Shown: positions 48,740 through 62,963 of the stretch, in pieces
How the letters are laid out: each line of letters begins with the position of its first letter
Numbering within the stretch: the stretch's first letter is position 1
Assembly: GCF_023856365.1 (NCBI RefSeq)
Contig: NC_064538.1
Span: 15,742,435 to 15,806,434 of the forward strand
From: Brienomyrus brachyistius
Lineage: Eukaryota > Chordata > Actinopteri > Osteoglossiformes > Mormyridae
Direction of reading: 5' to 3'
DNA length: 64,000 nt
Translations under genes and position numbers: made by a program
The notes under the pieces: model-generated
Seen by the model: the letters and a program-made list of their open reading frames with translations, nothing else
What the model was told of the DNA's origin: nothing
The model's database searches: none

Positions 48740-51150
48740 CATGGGAATATAAATATGCCTGAAGTATCCCTTGGAGACTTGCTTTGGGTTTTTAATTTGG
48801 GTTAAATTTTCTGATTTATTTTAAAAATTAAAATATGTTTACTCCCTGACTGGGTTATTTTCTTTTTGGGGTAGCCTGAATAGTTCTGAAAATCTATTTC
48901 CGGGTCAAAGACATAAGGTTTTCAAACTACTACAAAAATAAAACCGCGATTACGATTGCCTAAAAGCCTTTTTATGTTCATTGGAGTGTCACCTATGTGC
49001 TCATATTACTTACATTTAAGAATAAAGCCAATAATTCATATTTACTGTGATTCGTATGAGGGTGCCTTAGTAAAATATCATTCGTTGTAATGTTTTTCCC
49101 AAAAAAGTTATGCCCACTTTTTCATAAAAACATTTATCCATGCTGAGACTAGCAGAAACATAACTACACATAAAAATACACATATGGCTGAACTTCCATA
49201 TAACAGAGCGAGAGAGAGCGAAAAGACTAATATGCAACACGCATAGAGAACATGGGGTTTACTGTGCAACATTGTTGAAGTATATAATGTATGATTGCAA
49301 TAATACTGTACAATCCATCAGTTATACCTTGCGTGCAGTGCAATAAAACTGTACAATGTAATTATGCAATTTAATGTGAAGTGTTACCCAACCAACTATT
49401 GCATTATTATATTTATCCTATTTTGCTGACAGCAGCATGAAAGCACAAAAACAACACATTTCTCTTATTCTGACTAGTCTTTCCTGCCTAGCAACTGGAT
49501 CTTTTGTCTGTGCCATTCAGCCCTCTCCTTATTAGACAACAGGCTTTGAAAAACTTTAAAATGTAATAAAATCACTAAATATGAATATGCGATATAGTAA
49601 AAATGAATTGCAAGGTTGTAAAATATAGGATAACAAAGCTACTGCCATTCTGCAGAATAGGTGGCGTTGTGGTATAACATGAAACTGTTGTGCTGAATGA
49701 CGAAAGTGTGATAGTTAAGGACGGATTTCATACATAATCACATTTTACATGCAGTTCCTTGGTCTGCTATATAACGTGATGATTATCCTAACTTAACACA
49801 TAATATAAAATATACAAGTCAATAATTAGGCTCAGAAAATGAGAATAAGCCAACTTGTAGATCCATGCACTAGCTCCAGTTTACTCAAGTTTAGTACAGG
49901 TTTCAAGATCCTGATACCTCCATGGTTTTAGTCTTAAAATATTGACGTAGACCCATTTCTTTGGCCTAGTATACAATGCTAATGTTGTTCATGCTATGTG
50001 TTGTGGCCCAGGTACTGTTTGCAAAGCTTTATTGCCACTTTATTAATTTCCTGGCCTTTCCAATCCTCTGCTTTCCGCTGGCATCTGGTACCTTAGTTCC
50101 ACTATACTGAGCCTCACTGCAGTGTTTCCTTACATCCTTAGTTAGGAAGAGCAATGGAGAACTGGAACAGATAACAGTAGACTGGAACTAAACAGCTAAT
50201 TGCACTTGTATGGTTTGTATGCCCTGAGGGGTAGGAAGTCAGTTGACCGTTGACCCTCAGAATTTTTTTTCCATGGGTGTTTATCAATACAAAGAATGCA
50301 AAGACCATACTTGTGGTCTTGGAAAAATTAGTCTTGCTAACTTGCCCTCCAAGAACAAACTTGGGACACAATGATTCATGGGATTGGTCTCGCTTGGTAA
50401 GGATGTATCTGATGTATCCTTGATAAGTGGAATGGGGCAAGACGACATCAGAGGATTTCTACCGTCCTCTGTACTTCTGTCCTGGAGAATTGGAACTGGT
50501 CTTCGGCAATGGAAGATGACGTAAAACACAAGTTCGGCCAATTATGTCAATTACGCATATTGAGAAAACCCCCATATCTAATTAGACGTTTTGTTCCCCT
50601 TCTCTCCTGTCTTCTGTACAATATGGTGGTGTGTATTTAAAGATGTGTATACAAAGCAGTCTGATGCAACTTTCTTGTAAAGGGGGTTCTATAAACTAAA
50701 CTGCACAATGTAACGCGATTTTTTTTACATGAATATGCTTTCCGCGGAGAAGTCCAGTGAGTTTAATTCACAACTGTCATAGAATTATATTATCCAATCA
50801 GCTCTGCCCCCCGGGCGCTGAATTAGCTGCCCCCTGCTGTGTCACGATGTCACATATGGGTTAAATGCAGAGGACACATTTCGTTGTGCACTGTGTGCTG
50901 TGGCGTGTCAACAATGACCACTGATCACTAAATTCTAATTATAAATTCTAAGCCTACAAGCGTATGCTTGCCTGCGCTATTTGTTTATAATGCCGTGCAA
51001 AGATGCCTATAACTAAAACGTAAAGTATAAGTGGCGCTCAGCCCCACAACTATTGGCAACAACGAAGGCTAGGGGTACGCCTACATTTTGGAGGCACGCC
51101 TCACACTATGCAGTTTGCTTTTAGTCGCTAAACGTTGTTCAGTAATCAAG
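48740..51150. other. Intergenic spacer, nsfl1c to mfsd2a-like
   Basis: This AT-rich sequence has no recognised gene or repeat. The last few hundred bases must hold the promoter of the mfsd2a-like gene. I see no clear TATA box placed for it. Confidence 0.45.
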
Positions 51151-51155
51151 AGGAC

Positions 51156-54100
51156 ATGGCTCGGAGCTCGTTGGATACTTCAGCTGCAATAACAGCAGAA
51201 GAGTCGCAAAAGTGCATCGCCGACGGCAAGGATTACAATGCATCTCCCGTAAGATTAAAAAACTTTATGTAAGATACCGGGTAGATTTGTAAAAGATACG
51301 AAAAAGGAACAGAAGTAATATTATCTTATAAAATATGAAATAGCTGCCTTGTATGTGCTTGTCTCTGCGTTTAACAAAACAGTTGTCAGCAAGGTACTTT
51401 AAAATTTGCAGTTGACAAAAAATGTTACTCATTATAGTGCACCGCCTTGGACTATAACCGCTAGTTATTCAGGTGAAAGTGAAAAAGCAGGTTAGCTCAA
51501 CCGCGCACCTCCACGGTTGAGGGCTCGAATCCCTATATACAGATTGTAATGTGACGCCCCATTTACTCTCATTCCTATTTTGCAATCCTAGAAGAATTCG
51601 AGTTTATTTGAATAACAGCTGACCCCTGGGAGGGTCTTACAGTGTTTCATGTTCAGACTTACCAACTTGGAGATCCAGGGCAGTATGGTGTCCGTCAAAT
51701 AATGCATGCATCCATTCCTGAGCTCCTGTACTTTGTGCACAGTACAGGTCTTAGTAAAAAAAAATTAGGAAGTTTGCCTTGATTAATTGCAGAAGCCGTC
51801 AGGATTACCTCTGTCCAGGAAGCTATGTTATGCGATTGGAGGTGCCCCATATCAGATGACAAACAACGCTAAGGGTTTCTTTTTGCAAATTTTTCTGCTG
51901 GATGTCGTTCAGGTGAGCATTATTCCTCAGTGCCACAGCAACTTCATATGTCTTGTAAGCTGATGCACTTGTGAGCTTCACAGAATTGGTGTGATGTTTG
52001 CGTCTGACACATTTTCTGACACGAAGTGTATCTATGCACACTGTACTACCCACAACATACATTCTCCACATGGTACAACTTACAGAATTTGCAATGTTTA
52101 CCTGTTACTATAATTTTTGCAACCTCTATTGCTCCTTTCACTCATCTGTCATGGTTTTCCTTTTGCAGGGTCTCCATGAGTGAAATAGTGCTTTTGAATG
52201 TTAAAAAAACATAATAGTAACTTGATGTCCTCAGTAAGATTTCAATATGAGTAAAAAGAGAAGGAAGTGATGGTTTTGTGCCACTTTGTGAAACTTGTTC
52301 TTCAAATCTATGGCAATCAGCCTGTTGGAGCGTGATAGCAGAGGACTGCAACAGATCTTGTCTAAAATGGGGTTTGCATTGTCCTATGATATGAGGATAT
52401 CTAACTGTAAAGATGGATGAATGTTTATTTATTACCACATATAAAAAAAACAACAATTTTATTGCCATTCATGTTGTTGGGTAAAGCTAAAAAATGGACA
52501 CCACATGCTTTTCATATTCAGATATTTTGGGTCTCATCTCCAGATGGGTGCGTTCCCCACCTCTCTCATCCTTTTCCTTGGTCGAGCCTGGGATGCCATT
52601 TCTGACCCCCTGGTGGGATACGTTGTTAGCAAAAGTCGAAAGACCCGTATTGGAAAACTTATTCCCTGGTAAATGACCCACCGTTTCTTCCATTTTTTTC
52701 ATCCTCTCCTTCTCCTTCCATCCACATTTGATAGAAACATGCACTGATATAAAATAAACATAAATAATTGTGTATATTTTATGTATAAGATATCACTTTC
52801 ATATAATCCTCGGTTGCTTTTTGCTGGAACAAATTTTCAACAAACCATGATTCCATGGAGCTGGGTCAGATTGTTTTGTAGGTTCCTGGGTGGAGTTAGA
52901 CTAATTCAATGGATTTTAAAAAATCAGTCCAATCATCAGACAGAACTTAGTGACTGCAGCTTAATTCTGCATTTAGCCTGGCTCCAGCTGTAAAAGAACT
53001 AGGAAATTGATAATTATCACTCAAGTAAGCATGCATGGAACATTGAAATGCTTGTTGTCCTGTTTAACTCAGTGGCATTTGCCCAGAGTTGAATATTGAG
53101 GTGCCTCTTTTAAACATGATGATCCTATGCACAAAAATGTAAGGAAGTGCATGCAAAAAACAAGGCTTTAGACAGGGTTTGTCATTCTAACACGTCAAAT
53201 GCAAATCATTTAATGGTCCAGCATAGCTTCCTACATAGCACAAGTTCATTGCATTGGTAAAGCAAATTTCCAATGCTGCTTCTTATCCATGTGCATTGTT
53301 TAATAAAGATTATTTTTGTGTCTGGCATGTTTCATGCAAGGGCCGGCATGGTGGTGCAGTGGTTAGCACTGTTGCCTCACACCTCTGGTGGTGTGGAGTT
53401 TGCATGTTCTCCCCATGTCGTCGTGGGGTTTCCTCCGGGTACTCTGGTTTCCCCCCACAGTCCAAAAACATGCTGAGGCTAATTGGAGTTGCTAAATTGC
53501 CCATAGGAGTGCATGTGTGCGTGAATGGTGTGTGAATGTGCCCTGCGATGGGCTGGCCCCCCATCCTGGGTTGTTCCCTGCCTCGTGCCCGTTGCTTCTG
53601 GGATAGGCTCTGGACCCCCCGTGACCCAGTAGGATAAGCACTTTGGAAAATGGATGGATGGATGTTTCATGCAAATACAGTTGTCTATGTTCTTAACACA
53701 GCATTTTATGACATTTATGCAGTATGACACGTGGCTTGAATCTGGTCTTGGACTTGTGGAAATGTGTCTACCCCACCCAACATGCGGCCAGCCTCTCTAT
53801 GACCATTGTGATATCAGAGCATCCCTGTGGAACCTAATTCAGGCAATTTGTTAAATCTTCCAGAACTTCTGCATGCTAAATTTGTTCAGCATTTACAGAA
53901 CCTACAATTGTAGTTTCTGGAAGCACGTAAACTTCCCTTATGCAGTGGTAACACAACAATGGTTTACTCTTTAATTTTAGTTTTCAAAATGCAATATACA
54001 CTGTCCTCAACTTATGACTGGGTTCTGTTCTGACAGACAACTTCTGCATCGAAATGGACGTATGTTAGAATAGGATCATCACATTGACTTTTAGGTGTGA

Positions 54101-57100
54101 GAATTAGACTGGAAGATTCGTATGAAGCTGGCTTGGTTATGCTGCAGTACAGTATAGTATTTCCCATGGCAGCTGTCATACAGCACTGCTGGGTGTCCTG
54201 CCGGGCCATCAGAAATTAATTTTTGAAAACATTTACATATATTTTTAAGTCAATTCCATAGAATGTAAGTTGGGACAGTCTGTGTATGTTTTTTTCCAGC
54301 TTGGAGGTGGGAGATCTATGATAAGTTTCCCTGTATCCAAGTCATGGACGGAATCATATCATGATGTGATAACATAGCAGGGAATGTGGAGGATAAGACT
54401 AAACAATTCGTCTCACAATTAGTCTCACCAGTATTACATTATGTGATGCTTATATGTCCATATGCAGATGAAAACAAAAATCGTAGGTGGATGAATTTGT
54501 TGTTTTATTTTTGTTTGAAGATATCAGCTGCCTAACATATGATGTTTGGTTAAATGTGTTAATAGTTTTGCACATAACACGGCAGTTGACCTACAGCATT
54601 TGTAAAAACATGTGACTCAATTTCCCTTGTGTTCTCAATTTTTTATGATATGGCTTGATTATGAGAGAGTCATGCGTTTAACACGTTGCACTCAGAGGAA
54701 AAGGGGAAATATTTGTACCTTTGCTTGTCACCTTTTTTTCTTAGTGTGTGTAGAGATATAAGAAAATACATGAAAAGATTTGATTTATTTTTGCTGAGGT
54801 TTTAAAGATTAGAGATTTACTTGGGTTGGGAAGATTTAGGAAGAACAAAACATGGAATGTCCAGCATTCTTATACCTTTGATGAAAGTGTTAGCCTCACT
54901 CAGAGTGAGAGAATGAGAGAAACAATGCGACTGATAGTGGAGATTCTATCTTTGTATTCACACAAAGTCTTGAGGAAACAGAAGTTTCCTTTAAATCAGA
55001 ACTAGATATGCTCTGATTTAAGCTATTAGTTATTAGTTAAGTTCTCCCCAAACAAGCTTGATGGGCCTAATGGCCTCCTTTTGTTTGTAAATTCATGTGC
55101 TTATGTTTCAGTGACTGAATTTATATATCTTAAAGACCTAGTAGCTTATTGTGTATACAGCTAAAAACCCAGAATTTAGCTTTATCTTAGAGCAGAGCTT
55201 CTGTATGGATGTGCCATAGTTTTCATTTGGTTTTATTGTGGTTGCTTCCAGGATAGTGTTCTCCACACCCCTTGGGATTGTCTCCTACGTTATGCTCTGG
55301 TACACACCTCAGAAAACCATGTCTCCAACATTCAGCTTCACCTGGTACTTCACCATGTGCTGCCTCTTCGATACCTTCATGAGTGTGAGGCAATCACCGT
55401 CCATCGTCTTCTGTTTTCCGCATGTCCCTATGTAGAAGACACTTAGCACCATTTATCAGTTACTGACTCGATAGAGATCCTTCGTAAAGCTGAAAAAGAC
55501 TGTTTTAGCGATACAACCACTCCTTCTTTAGCGATTACCTTGGTTAGCGACCATTCACAAACATGGTGGAAATAAAAAAATATTCCAACCCATGCACAAA
55601 TTTTGTATGGCCTCCAACCACACATATTGGAGTGAGAGAGGTCTTTGAATTAGATTGTACAAAAGGTTAAAAATGTGCAATTTATAAAGAATAAAACAAA
55701 ATCAAGTATGGAAGGCTGGAGTCATAAGCACAATCATGGTCACACCTAGGCTACCATAATTTTCACTTAGCGATCATTTTGCTTAATGACCTGGTCATTG
55801 GAATGGAACTCGGTCACTAATCAAGGACTGGTTGTATTCCAATGGTTACCACATTCTTTTGCATCCTAATTTACAAATGGTATATTATTATGTGTATACA
55901 TTTTGTTTGTTTTACAGTGTCAGTCAATTGTGTTGTATTCCTATCTTCACAGTGTTACCATGTCCCTTACTCATCCCTCAACATGTTCCTAGGAGGGAAC
56001 CAGAAAGACCGAGACTCAGCCACAGGATACAGTATAAAGCATCTTTTGCTTTCTTTTCATTTCACTGTTACTTTTTGGGACACCTCCATACAATAAGAGC
56101 ATTAATCCACAGCTGTGCAATGTGAGAATTATGGTACAAGCTGATAGGTGGTTTGGACCCCTGAGAGTTTTTAATTTTTTGCTTACGTTCCTTTAATTGT
56201 GTTCTATCTTTATGCAGCCCCTACTTTTTCAGGACCTACCTGTCAGTTTTTTTTGTTTAGTTCATTGTATCATCCCTCGACGTTTTTTGCTAAAACGGAG
56301 AAATGCAAACATAAAGCTGTAATTATGCGCTGTTTGCCTTGTTATCAGGAGACAGTCCTATGCTTGCTGGGCCCTGTCAACAGAGCTTCCTCCCATTTAC
56401 ATTACCTTATCGGGGGAAGGTGGGCCAGCTCCTGTTCACGAAGCCAGAGGAACAGAGCTGTGAAAGATTCTGCATTTGCCTGCATTTCTGCAATATACCT
56501 GAAAGTCTGTGTTTATTGAATTCAGCTTATATTTATTGACCGTCACCTTCCTGTTCCAAAAGAGTATTTTCTTTTATACAACAGGAATGGGTGTAGAAGT
56601 GTTGTCCACGTTAGCTGGAGCAGGCATTCAGGGTCAAATTGTGGGGGTTTATCACGCCAAGAAGGCCCACGCTTGCAGCCAGCTGAACTACAGTGAGACT
56701 TCACAGCACAACGTATCTTCAGGCATCAGTGATACTCTACAGGAAATAGTGAGGGACCACCGTCTCGGTCTGAGTGAAGGTTTCCAACAAATCCACACAA
56801 AGAAGCAAAGCGACACATAAATGTTATCTGATATGAGACCAAACGATTTTCTGTTTTGTATGGCTAAATGTTGTACCAAACAAATGACAGATGCTAACAC
56901 AAATAGCTTAAGACTAATTGTAAGTAATGCATGGCATCTTTTTCTTTATAAACAATATACAAATGCAGTCGGTCGTTCAGTTATGACTGTATCAAGATGT
57001 TAAATTGGTTGGTGCAATATTTTGAATTTGCTGTAAAGATCATTGATGATTTTAATGCCTAATTTGCTGGGGCTGGGATGGGGGGGGGAGTTGTTGCTTC

Positions 57101-60100
57101 ACAGGATGTTGGGACTCCCAAAAAGGTTATATTTATGGGTGACTAGGCCAGTGACCAGATGGCTTCAAGTCTGAATGTGTTGCATGCTGCTGATCGATGA
57201 TTTTTATATGATAAGACCTGTAGTTCTCACCAGTTGTACTTTTTTTCTAGTCTTAAACAGTTTCAAAATGACACTATAGCAGCTAAGTGTAAACTATTTG
57301 CATTGGGTTGTTTTTGGATTTGAATTTTAAATTTGACTTTGAATTACATACCAAGTTCCATTCTGTTTTATTCTTGCCCCTGTGACATTCAGAGGAGGGC
57401 CTATGTGATTGCCGCTGTAATCATGGGGATGCTGTACCTCCTGTGCTGCATGGTGCTATTCCTTGGTGTCAAAGAGCAGCTTGGTAAGTTTGGGGGGGGG
57501 GGGGGGTGATAGGGAAAGGGCATGAGGGGCTGCTTTGTGCCTTTGGGGGTAAATGAGGCACGTTTGCTTACGAGGTGCAGTTCCACGCTGGGTTTCCCAA
57601 CAGGCGACTCGGCTTTCACAGGATTAGAGTGATGTAGGAGGGTAGACCTGTTTGAATTGAAAGGAGTGCATCTGATTCTGCTAGTCAGTCACTTGTTGCC
57701 TTGCTCAGATGTGCTGGTGGAGCATTAGAAATGTGGGCTGATTTGGGAGGGCCTGATGATGGGGCTGGGGAGACCTGACAAGCGGTACTGCTCGCCTACA
57801 CTTCTGAGAACTTGGCATTTCAGTCAATATCCAGGTGTTTTAACAGGTAGTGAGAATTATGGTACAAGCTGATAGGTGGTTTGACTGGCCTGATTTAATG
57901 TTTATTCTTTGGATAGCCTATAACTTCTATTTTACTAAGTATTGATAAGATGGTCCCGTGACCCAGTAGGATAAGCGGTTTGGAAAATGGATGGATGGAT
58001 GGATGGATGGATGATAAGACGGTCATGTTTTTCCTTGGCCAACTTATATTACCTTATAAAGGTATAACGGTTTTGTTTATTTCTATTTTTATTGCTGCTT
58101 ATTTGTTTTTCTTCAATATTTCTCTTACCTCACGCCAAGTCGCGTGACCTTCAGTTCTAGCGCAGTCGAAGTTTAATATTGCAATTCAGCATGAAATCTG
58201 AATTCTGTTGCTGCAGCTCCTCTCAGCACCCTGGACCGACTTCGTATGCCATACTTGACCTGCTTGAAAATGGTGGTGAATCACACCCCCTACACCTGGC
58301 TCGTTTTCGGGTTCCTTTTTTCGTCCCTGGCTTTTCAGGTAAGTTCATACTGAGGAATCAGGTGTGAAAGTAGAGCCTCTGTTAAATTCTGAGAGTTAAT
58401 ACAGAAGGAGGTATTAAAAAAGGTGGGGAATTGTAGTAAGAGTCAAGTTGGTTTCCAGGTGTAGTCAGTGGTTTATGTTAACGGATGGTATGGTGATGAG
58501 CATGACATGCTAATGATGAGTAACATAATGATCAACATGATAACAGCATAATCCTATAATCTTCCTCTGCCTGCCTTTAATACTGCTCCCCTTTTACAGA
58601 TGGCTCAGGGGAATTTTGCTTTGTTCAATACCCATGTGGCTGGTCTGGGGGCTTATTTCCAGCACCTTGCCCTCATCCTGCTGGTGAGTTCTCTCCAACC
58701 ACAGCCAAAACTGCATTGTGGTCACCCTTCTTCATGTGTACTATGCTTTAGACCTGCTGCTGGAACATTGCTTTTACTTATAGGACCAGTACTCTGCTTT
58801 ATGTTGCATGGTGGAGGTAGCTTAATGGCAGAGTCTCTTCAAATAATCAAAGTTAATGGATAATTTAAAAGCTCTTGAAAATTACTCAACTCCTATCTCT
58901 CAGTTTGACTTCCCAGAAGTTATTGTACTATGACAGTTATAAAAAGCTTATTTCTGTGAACTTGCTTAGCATATCCACCTACACCTAATGGCACGTCATT
59001 GAGGGATGTGGTAAAATACAGAGCTTGTTGTGTGTAGAACATGATATGAAAATTAAGTGGCCTTACCTTCACTCATTCCTGGTACTTCACGGAAGGTGCA
59101 ATGTAAGGCAGAAAATTGTCAGACACTTATAACGCTGGCCTATGGTAGCTTTCTCTCCTTAGAAAATACATTACTGCAAATTTATCAAAAATAATTGAGA
59201 GTATTCAGAGCCTTCAGTAACAAGAGTGGAATATATGAATTGCTTACCAAAAATGATTGAGTGACATTACTATGAAATATGAAGCTAAGATTCAACTTAT
59301 TAAGGAACTGATTGGTTTCAGATCAGTGAAAGAGATATAGAAGCATACATGCTATTGCTATACTACATTTAAACTTTTATACAGAACATATAATGAAAGA
59401 AGCGAAAGAAATTTGTGGAAGAAGAGAAAGAGGATATGAAGATCATAAAATAAAAGTTAAAAGATGAAACTTCAGCAAGATACAGCATGAAGAAATCAAA
59501 GGTCATGACCCATGGGATCAGCAGCTAATAGTACTAATATTCCCAGAATTAGTTGTGTAAGACCTGTTGGTCCATCTTTACTGTGAAAGTGGATTGAGTG
59601 GCAGGGAATGGTTTGTTTCAGATATTCATGCACTATTCATACACTATATGGGCAACTGTATACCAGCTTTTCAAACGTCTTATTCCAAAATCAACAGTGT
59701 TAATATGAAGTTGGTCACCCCTTTGTTGCTGTAATATCCTTTCCATTAGATGTGCCATTCAGGTTGAGTATTGATATTGGCTGATTAGGCCCCTTTCTGG
59801 GAGCTTTTGTGGCTGCCGCTTTGCAAGTGAACTTGCTCCCAGATATTACCACTTATTAATCACTTAACTTTTATGGTTGACCAGAACTAGCAGGGCAGAA
59901 ATGTGGTAAACTGACTTGCTGGAAAAATGGCGTCTTAGGATGGTGCCAAGTGGAAATTCCTTGGAATTTCCTACTTCTTGGAGGCATTGTGTGACAGTGT
60001 GCTTAATGATACACCTCTGTCAGTAATAGGTGTAGCTTAATTAGGCAATTCCTCCAATAAATAGGAATGTCCACATACATGCAGTCTGTGTACGCACACC

Positions 60101-62928
60101 ATGTATTTCACAAGTTACCAATGGCCGTTCAGGACGTATCTCATGCTTAGTAGAGGAGCGTCCGTATTTAGGTTCAGATAGTTCTACTGTTTGATTGTAG
60201 CCTGTTTCCACTGTTCTTTTGTATGCAGAGTGCCTCTACACTGTCTATTCCAGTGTGGCAGATGCTGCTTCTGAGACTTGGCAAGAAGACCACTATCTTT
60301 ATTGGACTGTCGGTCAGTTAGTCTTTTCTATTGCATGAGATCTTTACAGAGTTATTCTATTACACAAGATATTTGCTTGTTTCATGCTTTCACCATTTCA
60401 AGCTTAAGCCTGGACTTATTCTGTAGATATACATCCCAACTCTGATCATCATTGCCTCTGTGAAGACCCACCTCCCAACCTACATCCTCATGTCCATCCT
60501 AGCTGGATCCAGTCTTGCAGCATTATACTTGCTTCCCTGGTGAGTTCTTCCTCTTCAGCGTTCACTGTCACTGAGACACTCCTCCTGTCTGGGCTACACA
60601 AAAATGACCTGGGGATTTCCCCACAGCTGATATTTACATTCACAGTCACTTATTCAGATTATGGTTTACCTATTTATTTTGTTAGCAGGGCCACGGGGTT
60701 CCAGAATCTATGGGTACAACCCAGGATGGGTGCCAACCCATTGTAGAGTACACTCACACACCATTCTCATCTAAGGGCAATTTGGTAACTCCGTTTTACC
60801 ATACCATGACAACACAGAGAGAACATGCAAGACACCATGGTGGAATCTTGAAGCCTGGTCCCAGAAGTGTGAGGCAACAGTGCTAAACACTTCATCCCCA
60901 AACCACCCCTGTTATGGATTGAAATAGCACAAATACTTGAAGTAATTAAGCTGAAAGAATGAGTTGGATTGAAAGGAGTCTGATATGCGTTTAAAATTTT
61001 AGAAACATTGTTTCAGTTACAAAATTATGGTCTGCAGGTTCAGGTTTTTAGTTGTTGTTTTTTTTTCAGATTAGCAAGTGTTACCATTTTCTGCTACTCA
61101 GATACAGTGCATTTAATGTAGCAGGTCAACATGCCCTTGATATTGGGCCAACCATTCATATTGTCTTACATGTATAAATCTTGTAACATCAGTGAATTAA
61201 AAATTGAATTACAAATGAAAAGAAATATATGAACTACGATATATGAACTACTTGTGCAAGATCCCGCCATTCTGTTTTAATTAATATCCACAGACAAGGG
61301 TACCATATATGGGGGAGGGGAATAAGGTAATTGCAAGGGCCCCTGAGTGACAAGGGCCCTAAAATTTGTAACATAATTGGACTAGTCTAGGTTGGAGACC
61401 CAATATAATGTGCTTTCATGAGGCTGAAAATCTCTAGTGGTGCTTGTGTCTGCAGGCATAGCCCCATTGGATATATTAATGGTTTTTAATAGAAACTAAT
61501 AGTATTTCTTCCTGGTTGTGAACAGCACTAGCTTTGTCTGTGACACAAAATCCCAGAATTCAGAGCAAAAATCAAACCATTCAGTCAGCATCTCATAGGA
61601 AGCTGATGGAGGGGAAAGGCGAGGAATCATTGCTACTCAGTTCATTTAGTTTTAATAAATAGTTAAGAATATTGTAATTTAGTGCTTTGCATATTTGTTT
61701 TATTTCAGGGTTGTCAGGCTTCTGATGTTAGAGCCATTTACCAAATAATTTATCAGATTTGTTCATAAATATTCACCTTCTGTTTTGAGAGCAATGTCAT
61801 AAACAGAGAAAAAAAGTGTTGGTGGACAAAGTGGTGTGCAACCTTGTTTGAGTCATGTTCAAAAGAAATTACATATTAATAATCATTACGAAGTACTTTC
61901 CTTATTGCAGAACACATACAAGAGAAACAACATCATAACCTATGCAAGGGGATCCAAACATGTTTTCCTGGACAAAGGCGGTGCTGGGATTAAAGAAAAA
62001 AACCATTCTAAAATATATTTTTTAAAATGGTAGTGTCATGTCCATTGCAGGCATAGAGGAACCTACACCAGCTCCCCTTTATACTTAGTATTTTACAAAC
62101 ATGTAATGTGTGGAAATCTAGATGTTACTTAAAGAGGAACTTGAAACAATGCAGCTACAACTTGTGCATTTTCAAGACTGTATGGGAAGTTTTAAGCTAT
62201 ATACAGTTTTATCTTCATACTAAGTTTGCATATCTTACAAAAACTCTGCAGCACAGCCTATTCCTTTTAGTTTTTGAATCTAGGTTATGTAGGGCCCAAA
62301 ATCTGGGTGCTCTGGTTCTGTCTAAGCTCCATGCATTAGTGTAGTGGATCATTTATGTGGTAGTTATGGATAGCTGGGAAACCCGTAGGACTGCTGTTAT
62401 TAAGGGCTAGGTCTGATGTTTAGGCATTTATGTAAGAGATGTCTGCCTCACCGTGATGATGTAATGGACGTGTGCTGCTTTTTTTAAAGCACTGACTCAT
62501 TTCAACTTAAGGATTGCAGACCCAGCGTCCAGGCATCTAATTCAAGAACCCTTCTGATTTAGAGCGTCTCTGTCTTTCAGGTCAATGCTACCAGATGTGG
62601 TTGATGACTTCAAAGTGAAGCACCCAACCTGCAAGGACCTGGAGCCCATGTTCTATTCCTGCTTCGTGTTCTTCAATAAATTTGGAGGGGGCGTGTCAGT
62701 TGGGATTTCCACCCTGGCTTTATAGTGAGTTGAAATTTTGCTTTTCATTTACGTCAGTCACATTTCCTTAGTTGTTTTGAGTATGAACACTGAGGCACAA
62801 GCCCATCAATGTTAATTCAGCATAATAATTACTCCAATTAAGTTTCGAGTAGAACTTGGAAAAACCTCAAGGCATCTCAGATCAGCATCTTAGGCTACAG
62901 TTGTTCTACACAGTAACTCCACCTTTTG

Positions 62929-62963
<35 letters not shown>

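Noticed and set aside
51493..51532. Functional tRNA gene in mfsd2a-like intron 1
   Set aside because: Box A and box B words are present but too close together, and no acceptor or anticodon stems form; a SINE remnant is likelier.
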